64,000 nucleotides of DNA. It comes from Fallopia convolvulus. Its lineage: Eukaryota; Streptophyta; Magnoliopsida; Caryophyllales; Polygonaceae. The translations under genes and the position numbers were made by a program. The stretch spans positions 22,881,742 to 22,945,741 of the forward strand of contig OZ024720.1 in NCBI GenBank assembly GCA_964016875.1, read 5' to 3'. The notes under the pieces were generated by a model, which was not told the DNA's origin, did no database searches, and worked only from the letters and a program-made list of their open reading frames with translations. Below are positions 13,201-23,668 of the stretch, one piece after another. Numbering within the stretch: position 1 is the first letter of the stretch; the number at the start of each line of letters is the position of its first letter.

Positions 13201-13282
13201 AGATGAGGATATCCTTGTTTCCTGTCATATGGTTCGAGCATCCACTATCTATGAACCATGTACTGTTCCCTCTCACTGCCAC
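10265..13282 (-). pseudogene. Element B pol, with protease stop codon and RT active-site deletion
   Basis: Pol begins at about 13282 (GTG GCA GTG AGA, as in element C) just after a pyrimidine-AG string. A TAA at 13142-13144 replaces the GAA found in C, about 46 codons in. From 13123 to 10265 the frame is open for 952 residues. It contains the pre-integrase HRRLGHAG/CEACVRGK region, the integrase triad (HMDLCGP, RSDHGTEF, VVERKN), the RT start (IGTRWVFRNK, KTAFLNGHLKEE) and RNase H (AYTDADFAG, STAEAEYVAAA, LCDNTSAINIS). Compared with C, 342 bp are missing between WYDR and LNADETG. The loss takes out the VYVDDIVFG box but keeps the frame. Confidence 0.92.
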
Positions 13283-13295
13283 CTACAAGGAAAAG

Positions 13296-15236
13296 TTAGT
13301 GTTTTGAGACCCAGGCAAGATGACTCTTGCCAGGTCCCTTGCAAGGGAAAACATTTTCATTCAAGATATAGTCAGAAATGTTGATGTCTTTGGAATTTTG
13401 AGAGTTGGAGTTCCTTTGGTGATGAGCATGATGTTTTTGTCCGTTTGGGAACTCATGGCTTCTAGGGGTTTGGGCTCTCTTCTTGGGACATGCATCCTTG
13501 TAGTGCCCATGAGCACCACAGTGCCAACATGTCTTGTAGTATTCTCCCAGGTAGTATTTTGGGTGTGGTCTCTGGATACGGTTCCTATCCATGGTTTCTT
13601 TGTTGTACACTCGAGACCCATTTCCTTTAGCAATTTTGACATAGATTCTATGTCCAGAGTTCCCAGTATAGTAGTCTTTCTCACCATTGTTTCCACTCTC
13701 TAGGACCCTGATTTTCTCCTCGAGATGAGCATTTTTCTGTTTCTCGCACTGGAGTTCTAAGGCCCTACACTCATGGATCTCATGTTCGCTCAGGGGTGAC
13801 TTTCCGTTCTTGGAGCACTCACCTTTGTATCCTATGCCATATCTGGCTGGGACAAACTTAATTTGGGAACTAGAGGCTTCAAGATGTTCTGGAGTCTTAC
13901 TCAGGTTTTGCAAGAGGGTGTTCTCATCTTTCTCTAGAGTTTTGATTTCTCTTTCTAGGTCTACGATGTGAGACACATGAGACTTGAGTTTTTCTAGAAG
14001 GGATATGCAGTTGGGACAGGGTTCAAGACCAACTAATTGAGAATTTATGTGTTCCTGTTTTTCACACTTGTTTTGCAGTTTTATGTTATCTTTGACAAGA
14101 CTTGAAAGAATTTTCAACAACTCAGGTTTTTCATAGTTACTCAAGGAATCAAGAACAGTTTCAATGGTTACCTCACTGGGTTGTTCCCCAGTGGTTTCTC
14201 CTATGGCCATGCCACACATGTTTGGGAGTGCCCATGACTCAGGATCTTCGTCTTCATCATCGCTCCAGGTAGCGATGTAGGCCTTCTTTCCTTGCTTCCT
14301 GCCATCAGTTCCTTGTGGACATTCCTTCGCAAAATGTCCTTTACTGTTGCATTTGTAGCAAGTCACTTCTGAGAGATCCTTCTCTGTGGGCTTTCTTTGG
14401 GAACTCTGTCCCTTTCCCCAGTTCCCACTGTTCCGTTGAGACTTTCCTTTGTAGAAATTTCGAAGAGCCTTTGTTACAAGAACTAGCTCTTCATCCTCTT
14501 CTTCTTCGGAGTCTTCATGTTGTTCTTGGGTTGATTTGAGCATCTTTTCGATCTTGAGTGCGATCCCTCGATGAGCTCGTGTTTGTTCCTTATCATCGAT
14601 CTTCCTCTTCTCATGTCCCACTAGCTTTCCAAATACTTGATGGAGCATAAGCGTTCGATTTTCTGGGTTTTCCTTGAACATCGTTCTCTCATTTGCCCAT
14701 TCTCCAGTCAATCCATTGAAGAGCTGTTGGACCTTCATTTTGTGGGTGATTTCTTCTTTTGTGATCCCCAATCCTTCCATCTTAGTGCAAAGTCCTTCAA
14801 ACCGGGATTGGTAGCTGTCGACGGACTCTCCCATTTCCATTTGGAAGTTGTAGAACTCCCTTTTTGCATTCATCTGAAGATCTTCTCTGAGATCTGAGTT
14901 CCCAACGTGCATTTGTTGGATGGCTTCCCACATTTCCTTGGCTGTGTCAAGGTTTGCAACCCTGTCACAATCTTGTACACACATGGACCTCTTTAGATAC
15001 TGTTTTGCTTTGTAGTTTGCCTCCATGCACTTGTACTCGTTGGGACCCCACTTTGAGAGGTTGTTGACAATAGCTGGATCGATTTCGAAGTTCCCCCTTT
15101 CGATGACACACCAGGCTTGGTAGTCTTGGCCACGCATCCAATCCTTCATGTCGCGTTGCCAGCTTTCAAATCTTCCTGTGATAAGCCTTGGCGGCTTACT
15201 TGTATTGTTCCCCACCTGAGTAAGTTCCTGAGCCAT
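13296..15236 (-). CDS. gag: Element B gag polyprotein, intact
   Basis: A 646-residue ORF from ATG at 15236 (MAQELTQVGNN). Residues about 1-230 form the copia-type capsid region (SWQRDMKDWMRGQ, YKAKQYLKRSM, MWEAIQQMH; the UBN2/DUF4219 class of plant copia gag). A first CCHC knuckle, CYKCNSKGHFAKEC, lies near residue 295. A long coiled-coil-like stretch covers about 350-460. A second knuckle, CWHCGAHGHYKDAC, lies near 570. The start lies about 50 bp inside the 5' LTR and primer site. It is the only uninterrupted gag of this family in the window; element C has a stop in the same gene. The product would form the virus-like particle and bind element RNA. Confidence 0.95.
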   Translation of the reverse strand: MAQELTQVGNNTSKPPRLITGRFESWQRDMKDWMRGQDYQAWCVIERGNFEIDPAIVNNLSKWGPNEYKCMEANYKAKQYLKRSMCVQDCDRVANLDTAKEMWEAIQQMHVGNSDLREDLQMNAKREFYNFQMEMGESVDSYQSRFEGLCTKMEGLGITKEEITHKMKVQQLFNGLTGEWANERTMFKENPENRTLMLHQVFGKLVGHEKRKIDDKEQTRAHRGIALKIEKMLKSTQEQHEDSEEEEDEELVLVTKALRNFYKGKSQRNSGNWGKGQSSQRKPTEKDLSEVTCYKCNSKGHFAKECPQGTDGRKQGKKAYIATWSDDEDEDPESWALPNMCGMAIGETTGEQPSEVTIETVLDSLSNYEKPELLKILSSLVKDNIKLQNKCEKQEHINSQLVGLEPCPNCISLLEKLKSHVSHIVDLEREIKTLEKDENTLLQNLSKTPEHLEASSSQIKFVPARYGIGYKGECSKNGKSPLSEHEIHECRALELQCEKQKNAHLEEKIRVLESGNNGEKDYYTGNSGHRIYVKIAKGNGSRVYNKETMDRNRIQRPHPKYYLGEYYKTCWHCGAHGHYKDACPKKRAQTPRSHEFPNGQKHHAHHQRNSNSQNSKDINISDYILNENVFPCKGPGKSHLAWVSKH

Positions 15237-15275
15237 TTTGACACCTGCGATGCTAACACAAATCTAGAGCGCAGT

Positions 15276-15286
15276 CTCTGATACCA
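15276..15286 (-). promoter_or_regulatory. Element B primer binding site (initiator tRNA-Met)
   Basis: The minus strand reads TGGTATCAGAG two bases from the end of the 5' LTR. It matches the 3' end of initiator tRNA-Met, the usual primer of plant copia elements. Confidence 0.95.
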
Positions 15287-15288
15287 AT

Positions 15289-16345
15289 TGTTGGATCGTA
15301 ACCAGTTAGCAGTGAGCTTGGGAACTGGCAATTAAGCTGTTCCCAAGGCAGCGGAAGTAAATAATCGCAAGTAATAAAACAGTAAAAGGCACAGTTCCTT
15401 TATAGAGGAACCCCACTACAACCAACTAGTTGTATGGGTAAACCTCTACCTCCGCTTGGAGGATTTTGAATGACTTACTTATATTAATTGCTTTGCTCCT
15501 TAGTTACACAGCCGGATTTACACTTCTCTGTTCCTACAAGTTCTTCCTAACTCTAGCAACACTAGTAAATCCTCTCAACTGAGTTCCTAAGCTCACAACA
15601 GCAAAACACAAGTAACTCAAACCTTACGCTGACTTCTCAGTTCCCTTGCTCTTGAGAACTTCAGCTTCACCGTCTTCGAGATCACACACTCGCCGGCGGG
15701 GACTTCTCTTCCTTTTCTTTCTTCTCTCTGATGTGGGTGTTTGTAAGTTCTGGGAGAAGTACTCAGACCGTGTACTATTCATTTGGCTTTATAGTCCAAT
15801 GAGCTTGGGCAGTCGCATCTTTCGTTTGTGTCCAAAATGCCCTTTGCTTGATGCCCAAGTTGTACTTTCTTCACATGTGACTTTGGTCTGAACTAGGTCA
15901 ACTTCTTGGATCAATCGGACCGTTGGATGAAGCGTGACAGTCTGATCCTCAGACTGTTCCTTCGGGCTGTCTGAGACAGAATCCCGCGATCTGCGCTGAA
16001 CGGTCGTTGTCCTCACATGTGAGTTCCCATGTCATGGGAACTGACTTCTTCAGAGTTCCCTTGATGGAAACTCTTCATCGTTGTAAGCTTGTGTTCTCTT
16101 GATTGTTTCTGGGAGTTCCCACTTCATGGGAACTTTCCTCTTCAGAGTTCCCTTGATGGAAACTCTTCATTGTGGCATGCAGTGGCTTTTGGTCATTCGT
16201 AGGAGTTCTTGGCTGTACCTGTGTTCCTTAGAAATACTTGAACAAACCACATTAGTTCCCTATGGTGTTTGTCATTATCAAAACTTAAGAGAATTGAATC
16301 GTTGATCCGTTGTTTAGAACCAGAGGTCCCAACAACGTCCCAACA
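15289..16345 (-). repeat. Element B 5' LTR
   Basis: Right-hand LTR of B, 1057 bp, ending CCCAACA and followed by the duplication gtgac. The transcription start of the element must lie here. Confidence 0.95.
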
Positions 16346-16350
16346 GTGAC

Positions 16351-16488
16351 CTTGCATTTTCATCATCTCTTGCTTTTTTGTGACAATCATGTTGGTAATG
16401 ACCAGGCTTGCCACAATACCAACATGTCCTGTGAGACTTTAGGCCAACGTACTTATTGTAGCCCGGATAGATGGGTTAGTTGTTGATG
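16351..16488 (-). pseudogene. Element A gag fragment with second CCHC knuckle
   Basis: A 138-bp piece of A stranded between elements B and D. The minus strand encodes CWYCGKPGHYQHDC, a zinc knuckle equivalent to CWHCGAHGHYKDAC in B and C. It links to 5667 on one side and to 28210 on the other through the two target duplications. Confidence 0.85.
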
Positions 16489-17747
16489 TGATATCCTCTT
16501 TTTAAGTAGGTTTTTAGTGTCTAGATAGATTAGATTAAGTTGATTTTCGCATTAGAGTTTTATGTTTTTGAGTCTTTTTGCTTTAGTTTTCGTATTTCCT
16601 TGAGATTCGGAAACTACACGTATTTTGTGTCTTTTGTAGGTATTTTGGAGTATAACCGAAGAATTTGGAGTGTCATACGAAGAGGTGGACGAGCTATGAA
16701 GAGAAGTTAAGGAAGGAGGCAGGAAAAAGAGTAGAATCAAGCCAAAGGATCTCGTGCACGAGCCAAGGCAATCCAAGAACGACCCAACATGGTCGTGCAC
16801 GAGCCTACACATGCCAAGATTGACCCATCCCAAAAGACAAGCCTCAGGACCGACCCCAGGGGGTCGAGAACGACCCTATGTGGGTCGATCGGGGCGCCGA
16901 CTCTTGCCTTATTCCGAGATCTTTATGGATATATTCTATCTTTTATTTTAGGAAGTAGTTTTATCTTGTTTCCTAGTGTAATTAGGGCTCCTTTTTCTCT
17001 ATAAAAAGGGGCTAGACCTTCTAGTTAAACTCTCTCTTTTTCTAGCTTTGGTTTGGAGGTTATTTGGAGATTAAGAGGAAGACTTGGAGGAAGTTGGAGA
17101 AATTTGTAAGACTTCTTAGTTTTAATTTGATTTTTCGGTTTGTTTATTATGATCATGTCTTCTTCTTTCTTTTCAATGAGTGAGTAGTTTTCTTATATTC
17201 TAGGGTTGGGTGAAAACCCAACACAATCATGCATGTCTAAACTTGAATTCATGACTTGAATGCTTGAAGATCATATCTATCTATCTTGTGCTTAAATCCT
17301 TTGCGAAAGTTGAGGCATGTGTTGCAATTAACCTAAAAGCGAAAGTGTAAAGTTGATTGCTTTGACTAGTTCTAATAGGATTATTTGCGAAAGTTGATAT
17401 TCCTAGGTTGAAGGATAGATAGAAAGTTGTTTAATTTACGACAGTTGATTGAATAACTTGAATTGTTTGCGACAGTTGACTTTTCTATGATCTAGTTTGC
17501 ATGATAGTTGTGAATTCTTGTTGAAAGCATGTATGGTTGTTGTTGTGGTAGCCCTAGCCCTAGGATTGCTCTTTTTATACTTGATTAAAACCCATTAAGT
17601 TGACTCAATCTCGACCCCATAAGGTCGTGTTCGACCCTTAGTCCTTTGTTTGTTCTCTTGCTTTTCGTAGTTTATCAACTAATCTGACTCCGCTATACTC
17701 AGCGGGGTCTTGAATATAAATTTATTTGTTCAAGAACCCCTTCAACA
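16489..17747 (+). repeat. Element D 5' LTR
   Basis: 1259 bp. It includes a CTATAAAAAGGGG TATA-like box near 17000 and motif copies CTCGTGCACGAG (about 16751) and GGTCGTGCACGAG (about 16789). It lacks 33 bp that the 3' LTR keeps (about 28110-28142). Confidence 0.95.
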
Positions 17748-17750
17748 AAT

Positions 17751-17768
17751 TGGCGCCGTTGCCGGGGA
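17751..17768 (+). promoter_or_regulatory. Element D primer binding site (tRNA-Asp)
   Basis: TGGCGCCGTTGCCGGGGA lies three bases after the 5' LTR. It is complementary to the 3' end of plant tRNA-Asp, the primer used by Athila-group elements. Confidence 0.93.
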
Positions 17769-17870
17769 GTGAGCCATAATGCCTAGTTTAGTTGATATTT
17801 GGGGTTTGGGACTAGCCCTTACCCCTTTGTTTTTATTTAATTTTGTTTTCTTTGTTTTTGTTCGCAGTAT

Positions 17871-19184
17871 ATGCCATCTCCTTCTTCCCGGAGAACTCTA
17901 GAGATTGACTACTACAACGAACCTGAGAGGTCCTTCCACAATCGTTTGAGAGAACAACGAGCAATGGCCGACGCTGAGGCTATGGCTCGACAAATGGAGG
18001 AACTTAGCACTCAGATGCAGCGCTTGCAAGCGGAACGAGACGCTTCAGATGCAGCTGCACGACGATTTCAGGAGCAACTGAACGCTATTCCAAGGAATGC
18101 CAAGCAATACATGCACCCAGAACTGAGGGTGCCCGAATCGGCGATAGTGCTCCCGGAGATCGACCACACTTTTGAGATTAAATCTCACTTTATATCCTTA
18201 ATCTAGCGTTCTCAATTTAAGGGGAAACCCACTGAATGCCCAAAGGAGCATATTAAGAACTTTATTGATTTATGCGACACCATTGCTGCTGACAATGTCG
18301 AACTTGAATATGTTCTCTTGAAGGCTTTTAAGTGGTCTCTTACAGGAAAAGCTTTGAGTTGGTTGGAGAGCTTGCCACCAAGGTCAATTACAACGTGGAA
18401 GGCTTTGCATGATTTATTCATGACCAAGTTCTTTCCACCGGCAAAAACAACGGAGCTTAGGAAGCGCATCACCTCCTACCATCAACTTCCAAACAAGACG
18501 CTTGTGGAGACATGGGAACGATTCCAAGAGCTTCTACGCCAATGCCCTACTCATGGGCAACCTCCTTATGTTCTCCAAGAGATCTTCTTTCAAGGCATTA
18601 ATGCGGCTACCAAAGATCGCATTAACCTTCACACTGATTGTGGGTTCATCGACATGACTCCAGAAGAAGCATGGGCATCATTGAACAAGCTAACCAATTA
18701 TGATGCCATGTACGGAACCCAACAAGCTAAGCCAACGGAGAGGAAGTTGTATGAGCCACAATATGATGTGGTAGACCAAGATGTGAAGTTCCAATTCATG
18801 CAAGATGAGATCAACCGTTTGAAAAAGCAAGTAAGTTACTTTAAATCTTCTCAATCTTGTCAAGAATGCGGGTATTCTTCCCATACTACTTCCAATTGCA
18901 CTAACATACAACAAGTACGAGCCGCTGAGGCTTATGAGGAGGCAAACTACATGAGAGGTTCCTATAGGAACCAAAACAATTATGCAGGGAGGAGCACTAC
19001 TCAATCATCTTGGGGAAATACCAGTTATGACCAATACAAGCAACCCCAACAAGAGCAACGTCCCCCTCCCTACCGTCCTCCGAGCTATCAAGAGCCACCA
19101 TCATGGGTCCAAGGGCTGCAAGAAGGAATCTGAGCTGATCTCCTGACCGGAATCAATGGAGTACGAGCCGAGCTTACCACACAA
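17871..19184 (+). pseudogene. Element D gag region
   Basis: Starts at ATG 17871 (MPSPSSRRTLEIDYYNE). After a coiled-coil-like N-terminus rich in Gln, Arg and Ala comes the retrotransposon gag capsid domain (ALSWLESLPPRSITTWKALHDLFMTKFFPPAKTT region, about 18340-18660). A single knuckle-like CQECGYSSHTTSNC is at about 18855-18900. Two in-frame stops interrupt it, TAG at 18204-18206 and TGA at 19131-19133. The frame is otherwise continuous with the protease downstream, so gag and pol form one polyprotein, as in Athila elements. Confidence 0.88.
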
Positions 19185-22100
19185 ATGAAAGGAGTTCATG
19201 AAAGATTGGGAGAATTTGACTCATGGATAAAGAACATCGATTCCCAATTTGGACAACTAGCATCTCAAATCTCGAGACCTCAAGGACAACTCCCGGGACG
19301 TCCCGAGGAGAATCCTAGAAGCCGTGCAAGTGATGGTGAAATCCGAGCCATGCACCTAAGGAGTGGCAAGGAGTTACCCGAGCCAACCAAGCAAAAAGAG
19401 AAGGAAGAAGCCTCAGGACCGACCTTGTCAGGGTCGAGCACGACCCCCATTGGGTTGAGCACGACCCCCTCAGGGGTCGATCCGGAGGGTACTAATAACA
19501 AAGAGGAAGAGGCGATCGACCCTCCAAGGATCGAGCTCGACCACCCTTCACCAGGTAAGTCTTCTAACCCTTCTCCTTCCATTCACTCTCCATCTAAAGT
19601 CCTTCCTTTCCCTTCTAAGAAACCCAAAGACTCCACGGAAGGTAAGTTCAAGCGCTTTGTTAAGTTGCTTCAAGGTTTAAATCTTTCCATTCCTTTCGCT
19701 GAGGCTTTGAATGAAATGCCTGCTTATACTAAATTCTTGAAGGAGATTTTATCTAGGAAGCGATCCATGTCAGAATTGACAAATGAAGTGAGATCATTAG
19801 AGCTTCCCGAGAAGCTAGGAGACCCAGGTAAGTTTGCTATTACAATTGGTATTGGAGCTTACCGTTTCAAAGCTTTGTGTGATCTAGGTGCTAGTACGAG
19901 TTTGCTTCCACTTTCAATTTGGTCTAAGACCAATATGGGGCCTTTAGTGCCAATAAACATGAGGTTATACATGGCGGATGGTTCGTGTGTCAGGCCAACG
20001 GGAGTGGTAGATGATTTCCCAGTTCAAGTTGGGAAGTTCTTTGTGCCCAATGATTTCATAGTGATGGAGATGCCGGAAGACCCCGTGGTGCCCATTATTC
20101 TCGGGCGGCCATTCTTAGCCACAGCAGGAGCCATCATAGATGTCAAGAACGGGCTTCTCACCTTCAACATTGGAGAAGAGGTGGTAGAGTTCTGGTTTAA
20201 TCCAACAATGAAAGAGTCAAATCAAGAAGAGTTCAAGATGCTATACACGCGCTCCGACTACATTGAGTGCAACAATCCAACGGAAAAATTCTTGACTTGG
20301 GATCCTCTACCACACGTTTTAGGAGTCTCAGGACCGACCCTTCAGGGGTCGTGCACGACCCTCCTGGACGAGAGTGAGGAGCAATGTCTTGTCTTGGATG
20401 TACTCAAGGCGGAGCTTGAGGAGGAAGTTAGCCTGCCCGCGCCTACTCCCGAGCTTAAGGAGCTCCCCGACTCTTTGAGGTACGCTTTTCTTGGTCCTAA
20501 TTCTACTCTTCCCGTTATTATTAACGCTAACTTGAGTATGGAAGAGGAGAATAAATTGCTTGATGTGCTTAGGACCCATAGGAAAGCCATAGGGTATTCG
20601 TTGGAGGAACTTAGTGGTATTTCACCCTCCTTGTGCATGCATAGAATTTATATGGAGGATGATCATAAACCCACTATTGAGCATCAACGTTGGCTAAACC
20701 CTAACATGAAATAGGTAGTGAAAAAGGAAATTCTTAGGATGTTAGATGCCGGTATCATATTTCCTATCTCCGATAGTAAATGGGTTAGCCCCGTACATGT
20801 AGTTCCTAAAAAAGGGGGAATGATGGTTGTTGAAAATGAAAAAGGGGAATTGATTCCAACTAGGACAACCACTAAGTGGAGAATGTGCATAGACTATAGG
20901 AAACTTAATAGTGCTACTAGGAAGGACCATTTTCCACTCCCCTTCATTGATCAAGTCCTAGAACGCTTAGCCCAACACGATTACTTTTGCTATTTGGATG
21001 GCTATAGTGGTTTTTGGCAGATTCCAATTCACCCCGATGATCAGGAGAAGACGACATTTACTTGTCCATATGGGACATTTGCCTATAGGAGGATGCCTTT
21101 TGGGCTGTGCAACGCCCCGACCACCTTTCAGCGATGCATGATGGCCATCTTCTCCGACATGATTGAAGAAATAGTGGAGGTATTTATGGATGATTTCTCA
21201 GTTTATGGTTCCACTTTTGATTCATGTCTTACTAATCTCTCTAGAGTCCTTAAGCGATGTGAGGAGACTAACCTTGTGCTTAATTGGGAAAAGTGTCATT
21301 TCATGGTTAGAGAGGGTATTGTCTTAGGACATCTAGTGTCTAAACGCGGGATAGAGGTGGACAAGGCAAAAATTGAGCTTATTGAGAAATTGCCCCCTCC
21401 ATCCTCCGTTAAAGACGTTAGGAGCTTTTTGGGGCATGCAGGTTTCTATAGACGCTTTATTCAAGACTTTTCTAAGATTGCTAAACCATTGACTAACCTA
21501 CTAATGAAAGATGTAGTGTTTAGCATGTCTCCAGAATGTCTTGAAGCGTTTTACAGGTTAAGGAAAGCCCTTGTGACGACCCCCATTATGCAATCACCGG
21601 ATTGGTCACGTCCCTTCGAAATCATGTGTGATGCTAGTGACTATGACATAGGAGCGGTTCTTGGACAAAGGAAGGACAACAAGCTCCATGCAATCAACTA
21701 TGCAAGTAAGATGCTTGATGAAGCCCAGAGTAAGTACACTACAACCGAGAAAGAGTTTCTTGTTGTGGTGTTTGCTTTTGAGAAATTTCGCTCTTACTTA
21801 GTAGGATCTAAGTTGATCGTTTATACTGACCATGCTACGGTTAGATTTCTAATGGCGAAAAAAGACGCCAAGCCTAGGTTGCTTTGTTGGATGCTTTTAT
21901 TACAGGAATTCGATCATGAAATCCAAGACAAGAAAGGAGCGGAGAATTTAGTGGCAGATCACCTATGAAGACTGCCCGTTGAGCATATCCAGGAGTCCGG
22001 CGGATCAATTCCCATCAATGATACTCGCCCCGACGAGACACTATTGCAAGGCAAACAAGAGCCCTATGGAGATAAGAGTGGTGGAGAAATCAAGCATTCA

Positions 22101-22412
22101 GGACCGACCCCGCCGGGCTCGAGCACGACCCCAATGGAAGTAGGCTGTCTCAGGACCGACCCTCCAAGGGTCGTCATACGATCGCGCACGACCCTTCATG
22201 GGTCGAGCACGACCCCAGTCCTCGAATCACACTTCGAGCACGACCCGCCTGGCTCGTGCACGACCCACACCCAGGGTCGAGCAGGTAAGTTTTCTTCACC
22301 CTTTTCGGTTCTTTCGAGTTCCGATGATCTCAAATCTTTACCTTCTCCCTCTACTTCTATTCTTTCTTTACGTGGGTCAAAGACCCCTTGGTTTGCGGAT
22401 TTTGCTAACTAT
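19185..22412 (+). pseudogene. Element D protease, reverse transcriptase and RNase H; integrase deleted
   Basis: Same frame as gag. The protease motif CDLGASTSLLPLSIW lies near 19880. RT follows with YLDGYSGFWQIPI (about 20990), FGLCNAPTTFQRCM and the active site VFMDDFSVYG (about 21180). RNase H has IMCDASDYDIGAVLGQR (about 21625) and YTDHATVRFL. Stops are TAG at 20712-20714 (where related elements have a Glu codon) and TGA at 21966-21968. After the connection sequence TPWFADFANY (about 22388-22415) the Athila homology stops and integrase is absent. Motif units of the GGTCG...CACGACC type are inserted in frame at 19425-19495, 20327-20375 and 22098-22290. Confidence 0.92.
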
Positions 22413-23668
22413 ACTATAGTGATCGCCTCTCGGTGCGAGGGTCTAGAGATACAATTTATAACCCGACCCCGTTGTAGCACGTGGTGGGTGTCGAACACTC
22501 GGGAAGTCTACTCGATCGATGTGCCTAGATACTAAAAAGCTAGAAAGGAGAGCGTAAAACAAAGGAAAACAAAGAAAACCAACGGGACCGACACTGAGGT
22601 CACGTCGGGCCCGAGGTTGGCGACAAGAGGAGGTCGGGACCGACACTGTGTAAGTCGGGCCCGAGGTAGCTGGGGTTGTCGAACTTTCAAGGATTAAAAG
22701 TAGATCTTGGGCTTTTGGGTTCCTTCCCTAGTAGATTAAGGCTTTTCCACCCCAATTCAAGCAATGAGTGATGATCGGACTAGGATCGAGTGCTTTCGCC
22801 CTCGTTCCAACCACTTCTACACCTCGATCATTGGGGAAATCCCCTTCGAAGCAAGGTCTTGAGATTGACACATGTTCACTTTCGCTACTTTGCCAATCTC
22901 AAGCCTTGATTCCCAACTTTCACAAGGAATTGTAGCTCTATGTAGAGTGGGTTCCTTAGATCAAACACTCAAGGCTATGGAATTGGGGTTTCTAGCCCAA
23001 ACCTAGCTAGGGTTTTCCCCCATAACCCAAGATCAAGGAGATCTACTCCATGTGGCAAGCAAAGAAAGCAAACAAATCAAAAGGGAAAGCAATCAACATC
23101 ATCAATCTCAAAACAAAGCAAAGTTTCATTCAAATCCAAAGCAATCCACAAATTGCAATCAAGGGTTTTCAAATCCACAAGATCAAAACAAAGCAAAGCT
23201 AAACAATCAACAAAACCTATCAAGCCTTCCTCTCTCTTGGCCGATTCTCTCTCTCTTCCTTCTCCTCTCCTTTCTCCTTGCTCTCCAAGTATCCTCTTGG
23301 TTCCTTGCCAAGTGTGGGAACCCTTTTGTGTGTGTGAGAGGGAACCCCAAATTAGAAGACAAGAGGGCCTTTTATAGATTAGATGAGGGGCAAAAGTGGA
23401 AGTCCACAAATTCGTGCACGACCCTATCAGAAAAACCAACACCCAGGACCGACCCCCTAAGGGTCGTGCAAGCACTCTTGTTGTGTAAAATTGGGTGGTT
23501 TTTGCTAAGTATTGCATGCTAGGTTGAGAATTGATCCATGCTTTCGTATCTTTATATATCATGTCTGGCCTTCGTTGTGCCACGCTTAATTGATAAGCTT
23601 GCAATACTTACCTTTGAATAAGTATGGGGTGTATTATGTGGAGTTGGTGTTTGATGAATGTAGGTACC
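22413..23668 (+). other. Element D: unexplained filler replacing integrase
   Basis: About 1.25 kb between the truncated pol and the extra ORF. The pol frame runs on without known homology to a stop at 22533-22535. After it, GGGACCGACACTG...GTCGGGCCCGAGG occurs twice (about 22582-22612 and 22634-22664). The rest is non-coding, with motif copies at 23411-23470 and a TGTAGGTACCATGG acceptor-like start context just before 23669. I recognise no domain here. Confidence 0.6.

Larger units (their letters stand above)
5668..16345 (-). mobile_element. Element B: young Sirevirus (Ty1/copia), complete with both LTRs
   Basis: The two LTRs are 1057 bp each (5668-6724 and 15289-16345), begin TGTTGG and end CCAACA. 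They are flanked by the 5-bp duplication gtgac at 5663-5667 and 16346-16350. The order on the minus strand is LTR, tRNA-Met primer site, gag, pol, ORF3, polypurine tract, LTR. By eye the two LTRs differ at about 8 positions (about 0.8%), so the insertion is recent. Gag is intact. Pol has a stop in the protease region and an in-frame deletion that removes the RT active site. ORF3 has two stops. The element could only move with help. Confidence 0.97.
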
